Origin: Venturia oleaginea | Lineage: Eukaryota > Ascomycota > Dothideomycetes > Venturiales > Venturiaceae | Reading direction: 5' to 3' | Assembly: GCA_013176395.1 (NCBI GenBank) | Contig: JABMLP010000027.1 | Coordinates: 186,001 to 250,000, forward strand | DNA length: 64,000 bases | Part shown: positions 24,871 through 35,311 of the stretch, in pieces | Layout of the letters: each line of letters opens with the position of its first letter | How positions within the stretch are numbered: the first letter of the stretch is position 1 | The notes under the pieces: model-generated | What the model was told of the DNA's origin: nothing | The model's input: only the letters and a program-made list of their open reading frames with translations | Database searches by the model: none | Made by a program: the position numbers and the translations under genes

Positions 24871-25595
24871 GTAATTGTCGATGAAGATACCTACATCTTA
24901 TATACCAGAATCTCATCGTGAGCTTTCCAAATCATCGCGAACCTATTCTCGTCACTCCCGAGTTGTACGGTCAGAATGCGCAGCATTCCTCCTCAGAAAA
25001 GACAATGTCGTCCCAAAGTCATGCGCCTCGGAAGAATCCAACCCGGGGGAAAGATGATGGGCTGTGCTGCTGCGAGTTGTGGATGTGGGCGTGGCCGGGG
25101 TCAGATCTATTAGCATCGATTTCTCATGTCTGGGACTTGTCTTATTGGTCGTCTATTTTCTGTTTGGCTGACCCGCCTCTTTAAAGATTGCAAATCTGTT
25201 GTTTTTGGGGCTGGATTCGGATGGGTGTGCTGACTGAGGGGCGTGATTAGATGTTTTTCTTCGCTACGAGAGGTAAAAGAATTGTCCTTGTTGCACACCC
25301 GAGTAGCCGGCGGGTGAGATGGAATAGATGCTTCAGACTATTCCGAAGCCTAGAGGGTCTATCACCCGTCCTACTTCCTATTTGAGACTTCGGTATAGAA
25401 GTGGGTTTGGTGTTGTAGTCTGGTTCGAGGGATCTTCAGTCTCGCTTCTCTCCCCACCTTTTCCACACGCATTATGACGGAATCATTGAACATGACGTTC
25501 AACCTTTGAACATGGGGTGATCTCTTGCCCTCCGTCCTTAGCATTGGATAATCTAAATACATAAACCAATTGATACTGCATTACACAAACTTGAC
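24650..25595. promoter_or_regulatory. divergent promoter region with a GAT microsatellite
   Basis: This 946-bp gap separates the start codons of the cupredoxin gene (-) and the NAD(P)HX dehydratase gene (+), so it should hold both promoters. A GAT tract lies about 150 bp upstream of the cupredoxin start codon. Confidence 0.5.
24803..24870. repeat. (GAT)n microsatellite, about 22 units
   Basis: An uninterrupted 68-bp trinucleotide tract, probably in the leader or promoter of the cupredoxin gene. On the minus strand one frame reads poly-Ser. Confidence 0.97.
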
Positions 25596-26679
25596 ATGGC
25601 TTCAGCAACAAGAAAAGAGCTCCTAGCAAAGGTCCACAAGATGGTACCGCCAATGCTGGAGAGCTTCCACAAAGGTATGTATTAAGTCTTCCAAATGTTC
25701 ATGGCAAGAATTGAAACTTAACTGATTCTTCAGGCCAATTGGGCAGAGTAGCAGTTATAGGAGGCAGCGAAGACTACACAGGCGCACCCTACTTCTCCGC
25801 TATGGCCTCAGCAAAACTAGGTGCAGACATGGTACATATTCCTCCTACTCTCCTCGTCTTGCACATCGGCTCTAATATCTAAACTAGAGCCACGTAATCT
25901 GCGAACCAGGCGCCGGCGCTGTAATCAAAACCTACTCTCCGAACCTGATGGTCCATCCCTATATGCGCCAATCCAAGAACATGTCCTCGAACGAATCTCT
26001 CGACTCCGTTGCCGATGAAGTGGCAGCCATGCTGTCGAGATTGCATGTTGTAGTCATAGGACCTGGTCTTGGTCGGGATAAAACAATGCAAGATACCTGC
26101 GCAAGAGTTATCCAGGAAGCAAGGAAACAGAATATACCATTCGTTTTGGATGCTGATGGACTATATCTTGCGCAGACGCGACCAGAGTTGGTAGACGGGT
26201 ATAAAGAGTGTATCCTTACGCCGAATGTGGTCGAGTTTGGTAGGCTGGCAAAGAGTAAGAGTATCGATGTCAATGAGGGGGATCCGAAAGAGCTATGCTC
26301 TAAACTCGCGGAAGCATTTGGTGGTGTCACGATTATACAGAAGGGGCCAAAGGATTACATCTCGAATGGAGAGTTCACGTATGTGAGTGATGGCGAAGGA
26401 GGATTGAAGAGAAGCGGTGGACAGGGTGACACATTGACAGGGTCAATTGGAACGCTGCTGGCATGGAGAAAGGCATACTTGGATCGGATCTGGGATCATG
26501 AGAATGATCTTAGTTCTTCGGAATTACTGGCTCTTGCGGCGTTCGGAGGCAGTGCCATTACAAGGGAATGCTCGAGATTGGCCTTCAAGGACAAGGGAAG
26601 GAGTTTACAAGCTGCTGATCTGACAGAGTTTGTGCATACTGCATTCCTCAATGTTGTCGGAGAGACAACAAAGCTGTAG
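25596..26679 (+). CDS. ATP-dependent (S)-NAD(P)H-hydrate dehydratase
   Basis: Three exons (25596-25674, 25734-25831, 25888-26679), 322 residues, phases consistent. The enzyme uses ATP to dehydrate damaged NADHX and NADPHX back to NAD(P)H, a metabolite-repair step usually paired with an epimerase encoded elsewhere. It has the YjeF-C/ribokinase-like fold motifs in order: [64 protein letters not shown] and the nucleotide-site loop [17 protein letters not shown] with its Asp. Length matches the stand-alone fungal dehydratase (yeast YKL151C type) without the epimerase domain. There is no obvious mitochondrial presequence, so a cytosolic form is likely. Identification is firm. Confidence 0.93.
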
Positions 26680-27453
26680 TGTCTGTTCAAGCAGATTGGA
26701 AGATGATAACTCAAGCGTATAACAGTGTTGTTCTGCTTATGAATGCTCACTGCGACTATCAGTTGTTGGTGATTCAAAGTGGCCGAAGTTGGGATATACG
26801 AGCATGTTCCAACTCGATTTTTAGAGCAAAACGAGAAATAACATGTCCAAATATTCACGGTTTCAAGGCTACTTCTCTGTATTGATGCCTTGGTTCTCAA
26901 ACAAGGCCCTCAGATGACTACAGAGAAAAAGAGCGGCTCGACAGGTTCTATACTAATATGTCATAGGGGTGGTATAGTCACTATATCAATTGCCAACGGA
27001 AGAATTCAAGACTCCAGCTCTCATTTCTGACAACAGCTCGGAAGTTATTCGCTCCCAGAACAATACCCATCCACCAGATAAGAATGTCAAGACACAAGCG
27101 CTTTCACCGTGGGAAATATCAAATTGTCGTTTCCGAATTGAATTACTTTCGAGAGTTTTCTCAGCATGTATCGACTTCATTTTTGTATATCTCCTATTAC
27201 TATTACTATATATGAAAAATGGCTTTGTTATTCTCTATTCAAGAATAGGGATTCCGGATTTTAGTAGAAGCGAGGAATGGATCTCTTTGTGGTGGCAATT
27301 GTGATCTGGGATAGATGGAACGTTCATTCCTAAACGGATAAAAAAGGAAAAGGGAGGTATAACCTTGCGATAATATACACTGAAAGTCGAACTGTGTGTT
27401 ATTATTATTTTATTAGACTGGCGAATCTTCTCTAGGGAAAGCTATAGGGTGTA
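26680..27453. other. intergenic region, no gene seen
   Basis: This lies between the NAD(P)HX dehydratase stop codon and the target site of the first Fot1-like element. It contains only short frames and an AT-rich stretch near 27180-27420. Confidence 0.5.
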
Positions 27454-27455
27454 TA

Positions 27456-27510
27456 ACGTATTCCACCACCGAGCGGGCCAAACCACCGAGCGGGCCACTT
27501 TTCCTTGGCA
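27456..27510 (+). repeat. left terminal inverted repeat of copy 1
   Basis: It begins ACGTATTCCACCACCGAGCG, followed by a second copy of the CCACCGAGCGGGCC module and then ACTTTTCCTTGGCA. The last block also pairs with the right end. Confidence 0.9.
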
Positions 27511-27535
27511 TAGCCATTTTCCTGTTTAACACGTA

Positions 27536-29231
27536 ATGTCTCAACAACGCAGCGCGATAGCCGTTCAAGAAGAAGGTAGAATTGATCTCGCTCTTCAGGC
27601 TTATACCTCTGGCCAATTTCAAAGCCTACGGCGCGCTGCTACAGCCTTTAACGCTAAACACCAAAGGCTCTCTGATCGGCTCCGCGGAATCACCTCTCCA
27701 TCTCAAACTCGCCCAAACTCTCATAAGCTCACTACGATAGAAGAGCAAACAATTATCCGATATATCCTCGACCTCAATTCGCGAGGATTTGCGCCCCGGC
27801 TGTGTGAGGTGGCAGATATGGCAGAGAAACTACTGGGTATACGCGGTGGAGAGCCAGTAGGCAAAAACTGGGCTGAGAGATTCGTAACGCGCTCAAAATA
27901 GCCTTCAATCGAGCAAAGGATAGGCAGAGGATACTACAGAAGGATCCAGAAGTAATTGGCGCGTGGTTCAAGCTAGTTACAGATACTAAAGCCAAGTACG
28001 GCGTCCACGACGAGGATACGCCCAACTTTGACGAGATTGGCTCCCATATGGGCGTTATTGGGTCAATGAAGGTCGCTACAGCCTCTGAAAGACGTACAAG
28101 GCCTGAACTCATCCAGCCGGGCGATCGCGAATGGGTTACGGTTATTCAGAGCATCTGCGCAGCTGGGTATGCGATCCCGCCATTCATTATCTATAAAGGA
28201 CGCGTTTACATCTCTAGCGTGGTATGAGGAGGCAGATATACCACGGAATTGGAAGCCCTCAGTCTTTGAGAACGGCTGGACAAACAACGCGCTTGGTCTT
28301 GGGTGGTTGAAGCATTTTAACGCGTATACAAAGGCGCGGCAGGTGGGGGGGTACAGGCTGCTTATCTTGGACGGCCATGAGAGCCATCTCAGCCAGGATT
28401 TCAAGGACTACTGCCTCGAAAATAAGATCCTAACCCTCTTGCATGTCATCGCACTCGTCGCATATACTCCAGCCCCTTGACGTGGTCTGCTTCTCGCCGT
28501 TAAAGCACAAGTACTCCCAACGCATCCGGGACTTGGCGCACCGACGCGTGCACCATATCAATAAGGAAGGCTTTCTCCCTGCCTTTAAAGACGCGTTTTT
28601 CGACGTGTTCACGGAAGAGAATTGTCGAAAGGCCTTTGAGGCAGTAGGGCTAGTCCCTATTAACGCGCAGGTAGTGTTGGATCGCCTTGAAGTACGGCTA
28701 CGTACCCCGCCAAAACCCCGTCTCCTAGAAACGCCGTGGCAGCCAAAAAAGACTCCAAGCAATACTCATGAATTTGGATCCCATACCAAGCTCGTAAGCG
28801 AGTCTTTTACTCGGTCACCAGTTATTGCGCAGGCAGGCTTTTCACAGCTTGTTAAAGGCGCTGAATTGATGCTGCACCAGAACGCCCTACTTGTTGCACG
28901 AAAACACGAGATTGAAGAGCAATTGGCAGTAATGACGAAGCGAAAATGGCGTAAAAGAAAGCGGATCCAGCAAGGTGGTACTATGGAGTATGGGACTGGA
29001 GCAGCGCGGGTAGCTGCTGAGGCGTCTGTTGCGCCTCAGGGATCAAAGAATACTCGTAGTAGTGTTGATCAAGAAACAGCCCGACCAACTCAAAGGCGCT
29101 GTGGGCACTGCGGCGCGACTGAGCACAATGCGCGAACGTGTAAAAAGGATATCGAGATATCTTGTGAATCAGATAGTAGCACGACAGACTTGGAATCTAT
29201 TGTTGATAGAGATAAAATTGAAGAGTCGTAA
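27536..29231 (+). pseudogene. Fot1-like transposase, copy 1, with three frame breaks
   Basis: Frame 1 (27536-27901) holds an N-terminal psq-type HTH and a CENP-B/Tc5-type HTH (YILDLNSRGFAPRLCEVADM, GKNWAERFV), then ends at TAG. The catalytic part continues in another frame (27901-28216) up to the Asp-containing NFDEIG and GNREWVTVIQ-like block. It is displaced again by an extra base near 28216, present only in this copy, before LLILDGHESH (second Asp). It shifts a third time at an extra T near 28439 before SSHILQPLDVVCFSPLK (third Asp). The tail is open to 29231 and ends with an intact CX2CX4HX4C knuckle (CGHCGATEHNARTC). All three DDD residues are present but never in one frame. The first and third breaks are shared with copy 2. 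Confidence 0.88.
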
Positions 29232-29238
29232 CATGAGT

Positions 29239-29282
29239 TGGTCGTGCCAAGGAAAAGTGGCCGGCTCGGTGGTGGAATACGT
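29239..29282 (-). repeat. right terminal inverted repeat of copy 1
   Basis: The reverse complement begins ACGTATTCCACCACCGAGCC. Only one copy of the inner module is present, so the two ends are asymmetric. Confidence 0.9.
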
Positions 29283-29284
29283 TA

Positions 29285-30891
29285 TAGTCTTAGCAGTAAA
29301 TAAAGCAGCAAACTCGCATCTCGGCCCCCTACACAACGAACTCTACAGTTGAGATCTCCCCTCGTATCTTCCACCTCCCGAATCCAGAAGAAGAAAAACA
29401 GGTCGAAACGAGGAGTAAAGCGTATACCAAAATTAAAAGCATCCATCCGCAGAGAATCCAAAAATTCGGATGACTCCAACTCCCCGAGTTTCTCGACAGA
29501 AGGCATCGGTCTATCCTTCTTCCTTCATAGCCCATGAACAGTGTGCCCTCCAGTACAACCAAATCCTTCTTCACGCTCATCAGCAGCTGCAACGAACCCG
29601 CCCATACACCTACTCCTACATATAGACCCACCCCATCATATATGTGCATCAACAATCCCACAGCCCATCAACACAGCCAAATCCCGAAAAACATCAACGA
29701 AGAGAAAGATACTCATAATACACCCATCCACGAATCACCATTCCACAAAGGCAGCAAGAAGGGTGTTCACTGAAAAACGATTCCAAGATTATCAATACGG
29801 TGTATGCGACCCATTTCTCTCTCCTAACATGTAACATCAAAACGAGGAATCGGAGCTTACACACCGCGCAGAATGCATGGCATCACTTCTCAAAGCCAAA
29901 CTATATGGAGTCTGCCAAATAGAGAGAGCGAGAGAGTAAGAGGCTATTCGGAAGGAATACGAAGTTTTACAGTCTATAGAACACCTAGTACCAAAACGAC
30001 TGCATCATGGCCACCAAACTTCACCTCAAAGGTGGCTCTTCCAGAGTAATACATAATCAAGCACCAGATCGATCTTAGCATAGGTAAAATCTAGTATAAG
30101 TAATGGCGCGGTACATGTACGTGGATATGTCGATAGAGCCGCCGCTCGATTTGAGGGCCCATGATTCCCATATCATCAGCGGTCAAGTTGTATAGATCAT
30201 CAGGAGCGTGGACACTCCTACAAGGGCAATCCCCATTCGAAGCAAGAGTTCGCCGTGTTCAACGGAAGGCTGAGGACACGATGACTATGTAATCTTAGAC
30301 ACCAGCTTGTCGACCGTGAGGTGATTTTCCGCAGGGAACTGTGGTCGGTAGTAATTTCTAGTGCGCTCGGAGAAGGGCTTTGCTATCCACGAAAAAGCTA
30401 TCCGAGAAATTTCGGCGACTCTGAAATGTCGTTCTCTGTTGGATCGTAGGGCGAAGAGGATGGACAGGCGGACCCGGCGGCCACGGTAATTGGTAAAGGT
30501 GTGGATGAACTGAGCGGTATACAAATTAGTGATCAAGTTCTCCCAAGCTCACAACCGAACATGGAAAAGTATTGCCATAGTGCTCCATTAAACTAGTTGC
30601 TCAGCTGCCTTAAAGGTACCTTGAGTTAAAAGCTTGACGTATCATATCCGTATAGAGCATCATCTCATCGTAGTATGTGCCCTTTTTCTGAATCCGTTCC
30701 GTGCCCTTTCCCATATTCAAACAAGTATGTAGATTCCACCTCGTTGGAATGGTTTCTGGGAGCTCGAATTAGCATGGAATCCATGATTGCGAAGATACAG
30801 GGTATACCACGAGCCTCATCCGCCAAATGTGAGATGCGCAAGGGATGTGTCCCTGGAAATGTAGCCTTGAAAGTCATGGTATTATAATAGT
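29285..30891. other. intergenic region, no gene seen
   Basis: This 1.6-kb stretch lies between the transposon and the stop codon of the PWI/SR gene. Several short frames on both strands (for example 29534-29834 and 30285-30536) show no domain or exon chain. It probably includes the PWI/SR 3' UTR. Confidence 0.5.
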
Positions 30892-32480
30892 TCATTTTCC
30901 TGTAGCTACACTGTTAGTAATTGACAACGAAGAAACAATAAGATCATGAACGAAGTTGGCATACCCTCAGTTGGACCGTCTGTTTCGGCAGAGAACGATG
31001 CTCGGCGTGCTTCTTTCTCCTTCGCGAAATCGGCGAGTCTCTGTTTTCCCTTCTCGCTGAGCTTGGACGAGGTGGTAGACATGGGGCTACCTGCGGATCC
31101 AGGGCGAGAAACGGCTGGAGTTGGTCCACTACTGGAGTTTGGGCGAGAGTCGGCCAAGGCGCGGGATACTGATTGCACCGGGGACATTGATCGCAGAGGA
31201 GTAGCCGAAGGTCGGGAGGAGGAGGAGTTACGACGGCGCCGATGGCTGCTGCGGATTGGGCTGCGTGAACGGTATCGGCGGTTGTTCCTAGAATCGCAGG
31301 TTAGTCAATTCTGTTGAGATCTTCCATTGCTAGGCTGATAGCGATGGATCCCTGGCAATTCCATTTGCAGAAATTGACAGAATGCCACCGGTATCGATGC
31401 ATAGTTGAGCTTTAGATATCCAAGTCAATGGTACACACCTGGAACGGCTGCGAGAACGTGAGCGAGAGCGTGAACGACGTCGAGGAGACGGACTGCGAGC
31501 ACGGCGAGAGGTTGGCTTGTACGAGTCCATGGTACGTGGTGGTGAACGTGAGCGTCGGTCGCTGTACCGGCCACCAGAACCGCGTCTTGGCCCCTCTCCA
31601 CGAAAGCCATCACGGCCACGATGAGTAGGATCCATCTCGCGCCAATTTGGCCGGTCGTCTCGAGTGTCGCGTCTGCCCTCGAATCCACGATTGCTCTCAT
31701 AGCCGCGATCATTTCTGCCAGCAAAGCCAGCAAAGCTGGGTCTTCGGTCATCTCCCCTGCTGTATCCTCCACGTCCACGTCCGCGCTCCTCTCTGCCACC
31801 ACGGCGACGGCGGTCGGTATCTTGTTCGCGCTCCCTGTCTTGAGTCTGGCGGGCTCGGGTGTCGCTTTCACGTTTCTCTCTCTCTTCCTGTGAGGTATAT
31901 AATTAGCTTGAAGCGCAATTGTGGTGTATGCAAAAGGCAAACGTACTCGCAGTTTCAGAAGCTCCTCCTTCTTAGCCTCGAGGAGTTGAGGGGGGACACC
32001 ATTGGGGTTCTCCTGCGCGCTCAAGAACAGAGCCCACAGCTCCTTTGAGAATTTGGCAGCGTTCTTTTGCAAGAAGCCGAGCATCTTGACCTGGAAGTGC
32101 TTGATATTTGGCTACAGACGACATTAGAGCGGGCGCAAATGGACCATATTCATGCCATGTACTGACGCTTGAGCCCGACGTGAGAATCTGCCATCCAAAG
32201 TCTGGTGCAATGTCATCGTCACCCATCATTTCGGCGCATCGTGCTAGGTACCATCTGCGCGCAGTCAGTAGCTGGACCCGTAGTGTCGCGCTCAGCGGGT
32301 TACGTACTGTTTGAGCACCTCGGTGTTGACCTTCTTGATGTCTACCTTCTTGTTGAAGTCTGGCGGGAATTGGGTATTCTTCAGGACCTTCTTCTCACTA
32401 GGATCTAATTCCATGTTGTTGCATTTGTCGACGACTTCGGGCGAGGACGAGATGCATGAATGTCTGAATTTCGGCCCCAT
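30892..32480 (-). CDS. PWI-domain SR-rich splicing protein (SRm160/SRRM1-like)
   Basis: Six exons on the minus strand (32480-32308, 32254-32167, 32111-31947, 31887-31439, 31287-30965, 30899-30892), 401 residues. Residues about 37-140 form a PWI domain: FPPDFNKKVDIKKVNTEVLK, then WYLARCAEMMGDDD, then PNIKHFQVKMLGFLQKNAAK leading to ELWALFLSAQENPNGVP. PWI proteins bind nucleic acid and couple splicing to mRNA export. The remainder is Arg/Glu-, RGG- and then SR-repeat rich, ending with a short charged helix. The last intron has a perfect TACTAAC branch site and leaves an 8-bp terminal exon (ending TEGK). If that intron is retained, a 19-residue hydrophobic tail replaces it and the stop lies at 30906. 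An alternative start exists at 32414. Expected location: nuclear speckles/spliceosome. Confidence 0.8.
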
Positions 32481-33067
32481 TGTCGGCGACACTGACTGGC
32501 GTGTGCAAGGATGGCAGCTGGGGTTGATTGGTGATGCTTGCAGCTTGTGGACCTCCTCAGCTTGACCACAACAAAAATATGCCATGGGGGGATAGTTGTG
32601 AATGGTAATCATTGATTATAATCACTGATTCTCTGCCAATCTTAAGGATGGTTATAATCACTGATTCTCTGCCAATCTTTGTCAAAGAAGATATCTCCAT
32701 GTTGGCTGAGAGGGGAACTACTCGACAATTTGCAAGATGCAATAGCCTCATGAAAGCTTCTTGATCCAAGCCTCGAAGAATCCTTCCCTATGTAGGAACG
32801 GCGAGACTCTTGGTTTCCAACACTGGATGAAGATTGGAAAGAACGATTACATCTCGCAAGGGGCACCTGCACCTCTAATAGTCTTTTTGTTACCCGCATC
32901 TTGGGCGCAGTAACCTTCATACTACACTATATCCGACCCACCACAAAGACGGCGACTACCACGCCGACCACCGTTGGTCCCTCAAGTTCAAAAATATGCA
33001 TATCGGCTTGCAGGATCAAAGAAAGATGCCTACAGATTAGATTCCGAATGCATGGTTGGGCGATGAC
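32481..33067. other. intergenic region with a short direct repeat
   Basis: Upstream region of the PWI/SR gene. It contains two 28-bp direct repeats; I see no gene otherwise. Confidence 0.45.
32616..32679. repeat. two 28-bp direct repeats, period 36 bp
   Basis: The sequence beginning TTATAATCACTGATTCTCTG occurs at 32616-32643 and again, identical, at 32652-32679. It lies about 135 bp upstream of the PWI/SR start codon and could carry paired regulatory sites or be a simple local duplication. Confidence 0.9.
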
Positions 33068-33367
33068 TCACTTCGCCTGGAATTCAACGCTTGTCGAGTA
33101 TAAGCTCGCGGCGTTCCCAGTGCGCGTGTATCGACCAGTCCGCTCTCGAAAAGTCTGCATGACAGGCTTGCCGCTTGAGTCAGTAAAAGGCTTACCGTCG
33201 CTAAGGATCGGTACTGGGGGCGGGCCTGGAGCATGCCTGGGATTCCCAACTTCTGCAACCCGCGCACGGCTGGGATGGATCTCGACGAGCGGAGCGAAGA
33301 TGGTGTTCTCCCTTGCCCAATGGGAGAATTTGTGGCGCCTGCTGTGCAAGAGTTGGTGCGACGCGTA
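33068..33367 (-). CDS. possible small gene, internal exon of an unrecognised protein
   Basis: A minus-strand open stretch preceded by an acceptor (GATAG, before 33367) reads with protein-like composition: RRHKFSHWARENTIFAPLVE, then PVPILSDGKPFTDSSGKPVM, then FRERTGRYTRTGNAASLYST. A GTGAGT donor lies near its end (after EFQA). A first exon could start at the ATG near 33569 (MKQPSAYVPS). I cannot fix the terminal exons: three possible acceptors downstream give different short C-termini. The basic, Arg-rich and compact character would suit a small mitochondrial protein, but I do not recognise a family. Confidence 0.3.
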   Translation of the reverse strand, partial: YASHQLLHSRRHKFSHWARENTIFAPLVEIHPSRARVAEVGNPRHAPGPPPVPILSDGKPFTDSSGKPVMQTFRERTGRYTRTGNAASLYSTSVEFQAK

Positions 33368-33570
33368 CTATCGACGGGGAGGTTGCGCTGTGCGACCCTT
33401 TCACGATCGAGTCTGCTAAAAGGAATCTATTCCTGTCAGGTATTAATAGCCTCTCCTCGCAAGACAGGTTGCTTGATACTTGCTATACTATCGCGTCCAT
33501 GTGGGAGTAGCGAAGAGGAGTAGTGGGAGGTACTGACGCTCGGAACGTAGGCTGAAGGTTGTTTCATGTT

Positions 33571-34372
33571 GTGGTTGACAGCCGCGGCCGAACCGTCAGA
33601 ACCAAGGTCCTAGAGGGGTCAAGCAGACATTCGTTGTAGCTGTATGGCGGTTGTTGGTTGTGCTTTCGGTGACTGACTGACTGCATGCTTCGCTTTTGCA
33701 ATGCGCCTAGAGCAGAATCGCGGACGCCACCATCCTCGACAGGAAGCTCGCCGTTGATGGGTCTCGTGTGGACACGAAAAGCTAGATAGCTTGGTTGACC
33801 ACGAAACAAAGTGCCTTGATGAATCGTGACGGGGACTATCTAAGAGTTGGCTACTTCTACTGTCTCCTGATTTTGGCTTGACACAAATTATACACAAACA
33901 GCAGATCCGATAAGCGATTCGCTTTTTCACAAAGGTCCAACCAGACCCTGAAGATTCCGGCTGCCGGCACAGCAAAACTGCCAAAACTGCCGACCAGCGA
34001 TCCTCGAGCATATCAATTTCCAGCGGGACAATCTGTTGTCATTCCAACCCTAATCTGCAGTCTTTGACGCCCAATTGGCCCACTGCATGCAGCAGCGAGG
34101 ATAATATCCTGATATGAGGAGTTGGCAGCATATCTTCCTAGAGTCGATCAATCGCATGATAACAAATCCCCACTGGGAATCTCGCGCACTACATTCCGGC
34201 TTTGAAGTCGCTCAGCCTCACATATTTACTCCCCTAACAACAATCTCTTGCGACCACAAATTCATACCCGCCCTTCCAACTTGCAAAACTCTTCCACGTG
34301 TGGTGTTTGCAGATCGATCCTGTAGCATCATTCAATAGCGTCTACAGATCCGGCTGTTCCGCGCCGATCATA
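33571..34372. other. intergenic region, no gene seen
   Basis: Probably the promoter and leader of the following plus-strand gene. Frames on the minus strand (33564-34011) show no domain. Confidence 0.45.
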
Positions 34373-35311
34373 ATGCCCCAGTCAATAAATCTCCTGAGCG
34401 AGGAGTCAGTCACCACCTCGAGTACGGATACGGACAACGTTTCAACAACAACCCCACGAGATCGATCAAAAAGCATCACTGCCTCCCAACATACCCGTAC
34501 GTCATCGTCGAGCGACGAGCGGAAGAGTCGGAAGCACAAGAAGAAACCCAGCGTTTTCAAAAGCTTCTTCGCTGTGAAGGAACCGTCGGCCGTTGCCTTC
34601 CAGAATCTCGCCCAAGCTATGAAGGAAGAAATGGGAGAGAAGGGTCAACGACCGTTTGGCGTGCCGTCGGGCAAGATCCCGGCCTCCGCGGAATCAGATT
34701 ACAAGAAGGCGAAGGAGAATGCAAAGGAAATGGCGAGGTTGCATCAGGAGGCCAGAGAGAGACAGAAGAGGGACTATGAGCACGAAAAGGCCATGATCAA
34801 GGCATTGACACAGAACAAACGACCGACTATCATTGTGGATAACCGTACCGAAGAGCAACTCCTCCGAGATCAACTTCAGGAGACTGCCGAAACAATCAGC
34901 CTTATCTCGCTTGAACCGCGTCCTTTCTCCGCCTCTGGCTCTGGCTCTGGCTCTGCACCATCTTCCCTCCCGATCCCAGCACCAGCAGCACCCGCGCACA
35001 AGAAATCTCTATCCTCGCATTCTCGATGGAAGGCACCGAGTTTGACTTCGCTACCTGAGACGACGCGTTCCATCTCGTCTTCTTCACATTCTTCACGACC
35101 ACCGAGTATGCCGGCTACGCCGTTGAGCGCGGCGCTGGAAGCGAGGGCTGAGGTTGCGCCTTGGGACGTTGGGGACGTGGGGATTACTTCTGCCTCGCCT
35201 AAAAAGACGGATGTGGTGCCTTGGGAGGAGAGTGATGAGGAGGAGGAGTTTCCTATTAGGAAGGGGGCGAAGAACAGTAAGAGTTATTTTTCGACTTTGA
35301 TTAGACGATGA
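34373..35311 (+). CDS. conserved-looking low-complexity protein
   Basis: Single exon, 312 residues from the ATG at 34373 (MPQSINLLSEE). The frame extends upstream to 34298, but that ATG lies in less protein-like sequence. Layout: Ser/Thr-rich start; basic patch RKSRKHKKKPSVFKSFFAVK; an amphipathic, charged helical block around residues 75-140 (KAKENAKEMARLHQEARERQ), probably coiled coil; a Ser/Pro/Ala-rich linker; an acidic patch (WEESDEEEEFP) and a basic tail. Codon regularity and the defined basic/helical/acidic order argue for a real gene. No catalytic motif or known domain is recognised; function unknown. Confidence 0.6.
   Translation: MPQSINLLSEESVTTSSTDTDNVSTTTPRDRSKSITASQHTRTSSSSDERKSRKHKKKPSVFKSFFAVKEPSAVAFQNLAQAMKEEMGEKGQRPFGVPSGKIPASAESDYKKAKENAKEMARLHQEARERQKRDYEHEKAMIKALTQNKRPTIIVDNRTEEQLLRDQLQETAETISLISLEPRPFSASGSGSGSAPSSLPIPAPAAPAHKKSLSSHSRWKAPSLTSLPETTRSISSSSHSSRPPSMPATPLSAALEARAEVAPWDVGDVGITSASPKKTDVVPWEESDEEEEFPIRKGAKNSKSYFSTLIRR

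Larger units (their letters stand above)
27456..29282 (+). mobile_element. Fot1/pogo-like DNA transposon, copy 1
   Basis: 1,827 bp flanked by TA (TATA on both sides, 27452-27455 and 29283-29286). Both ends start ACGTATTCCACCACCGAGC; the left end has a second tandem CCACCGAGCGGGCC module that the right end lacks. The internal sequence from about 27767 to 29253 is nearly identical to copy 2 at 52.8-54.3 kb (about a dozen differences by eye), whereas the terminal repeats and first 75 transposase codons differ. The transposase is broken by several frameshifts, so this copy is non-autonomous. Confidence 0.92.

Noticed and set aside
34298..34372. Upstream extension of the 34.4-kb gene
   Set aside because: The 25 extra codons are unlike the rest in composition and the downstream ATG gives a cleaner start.
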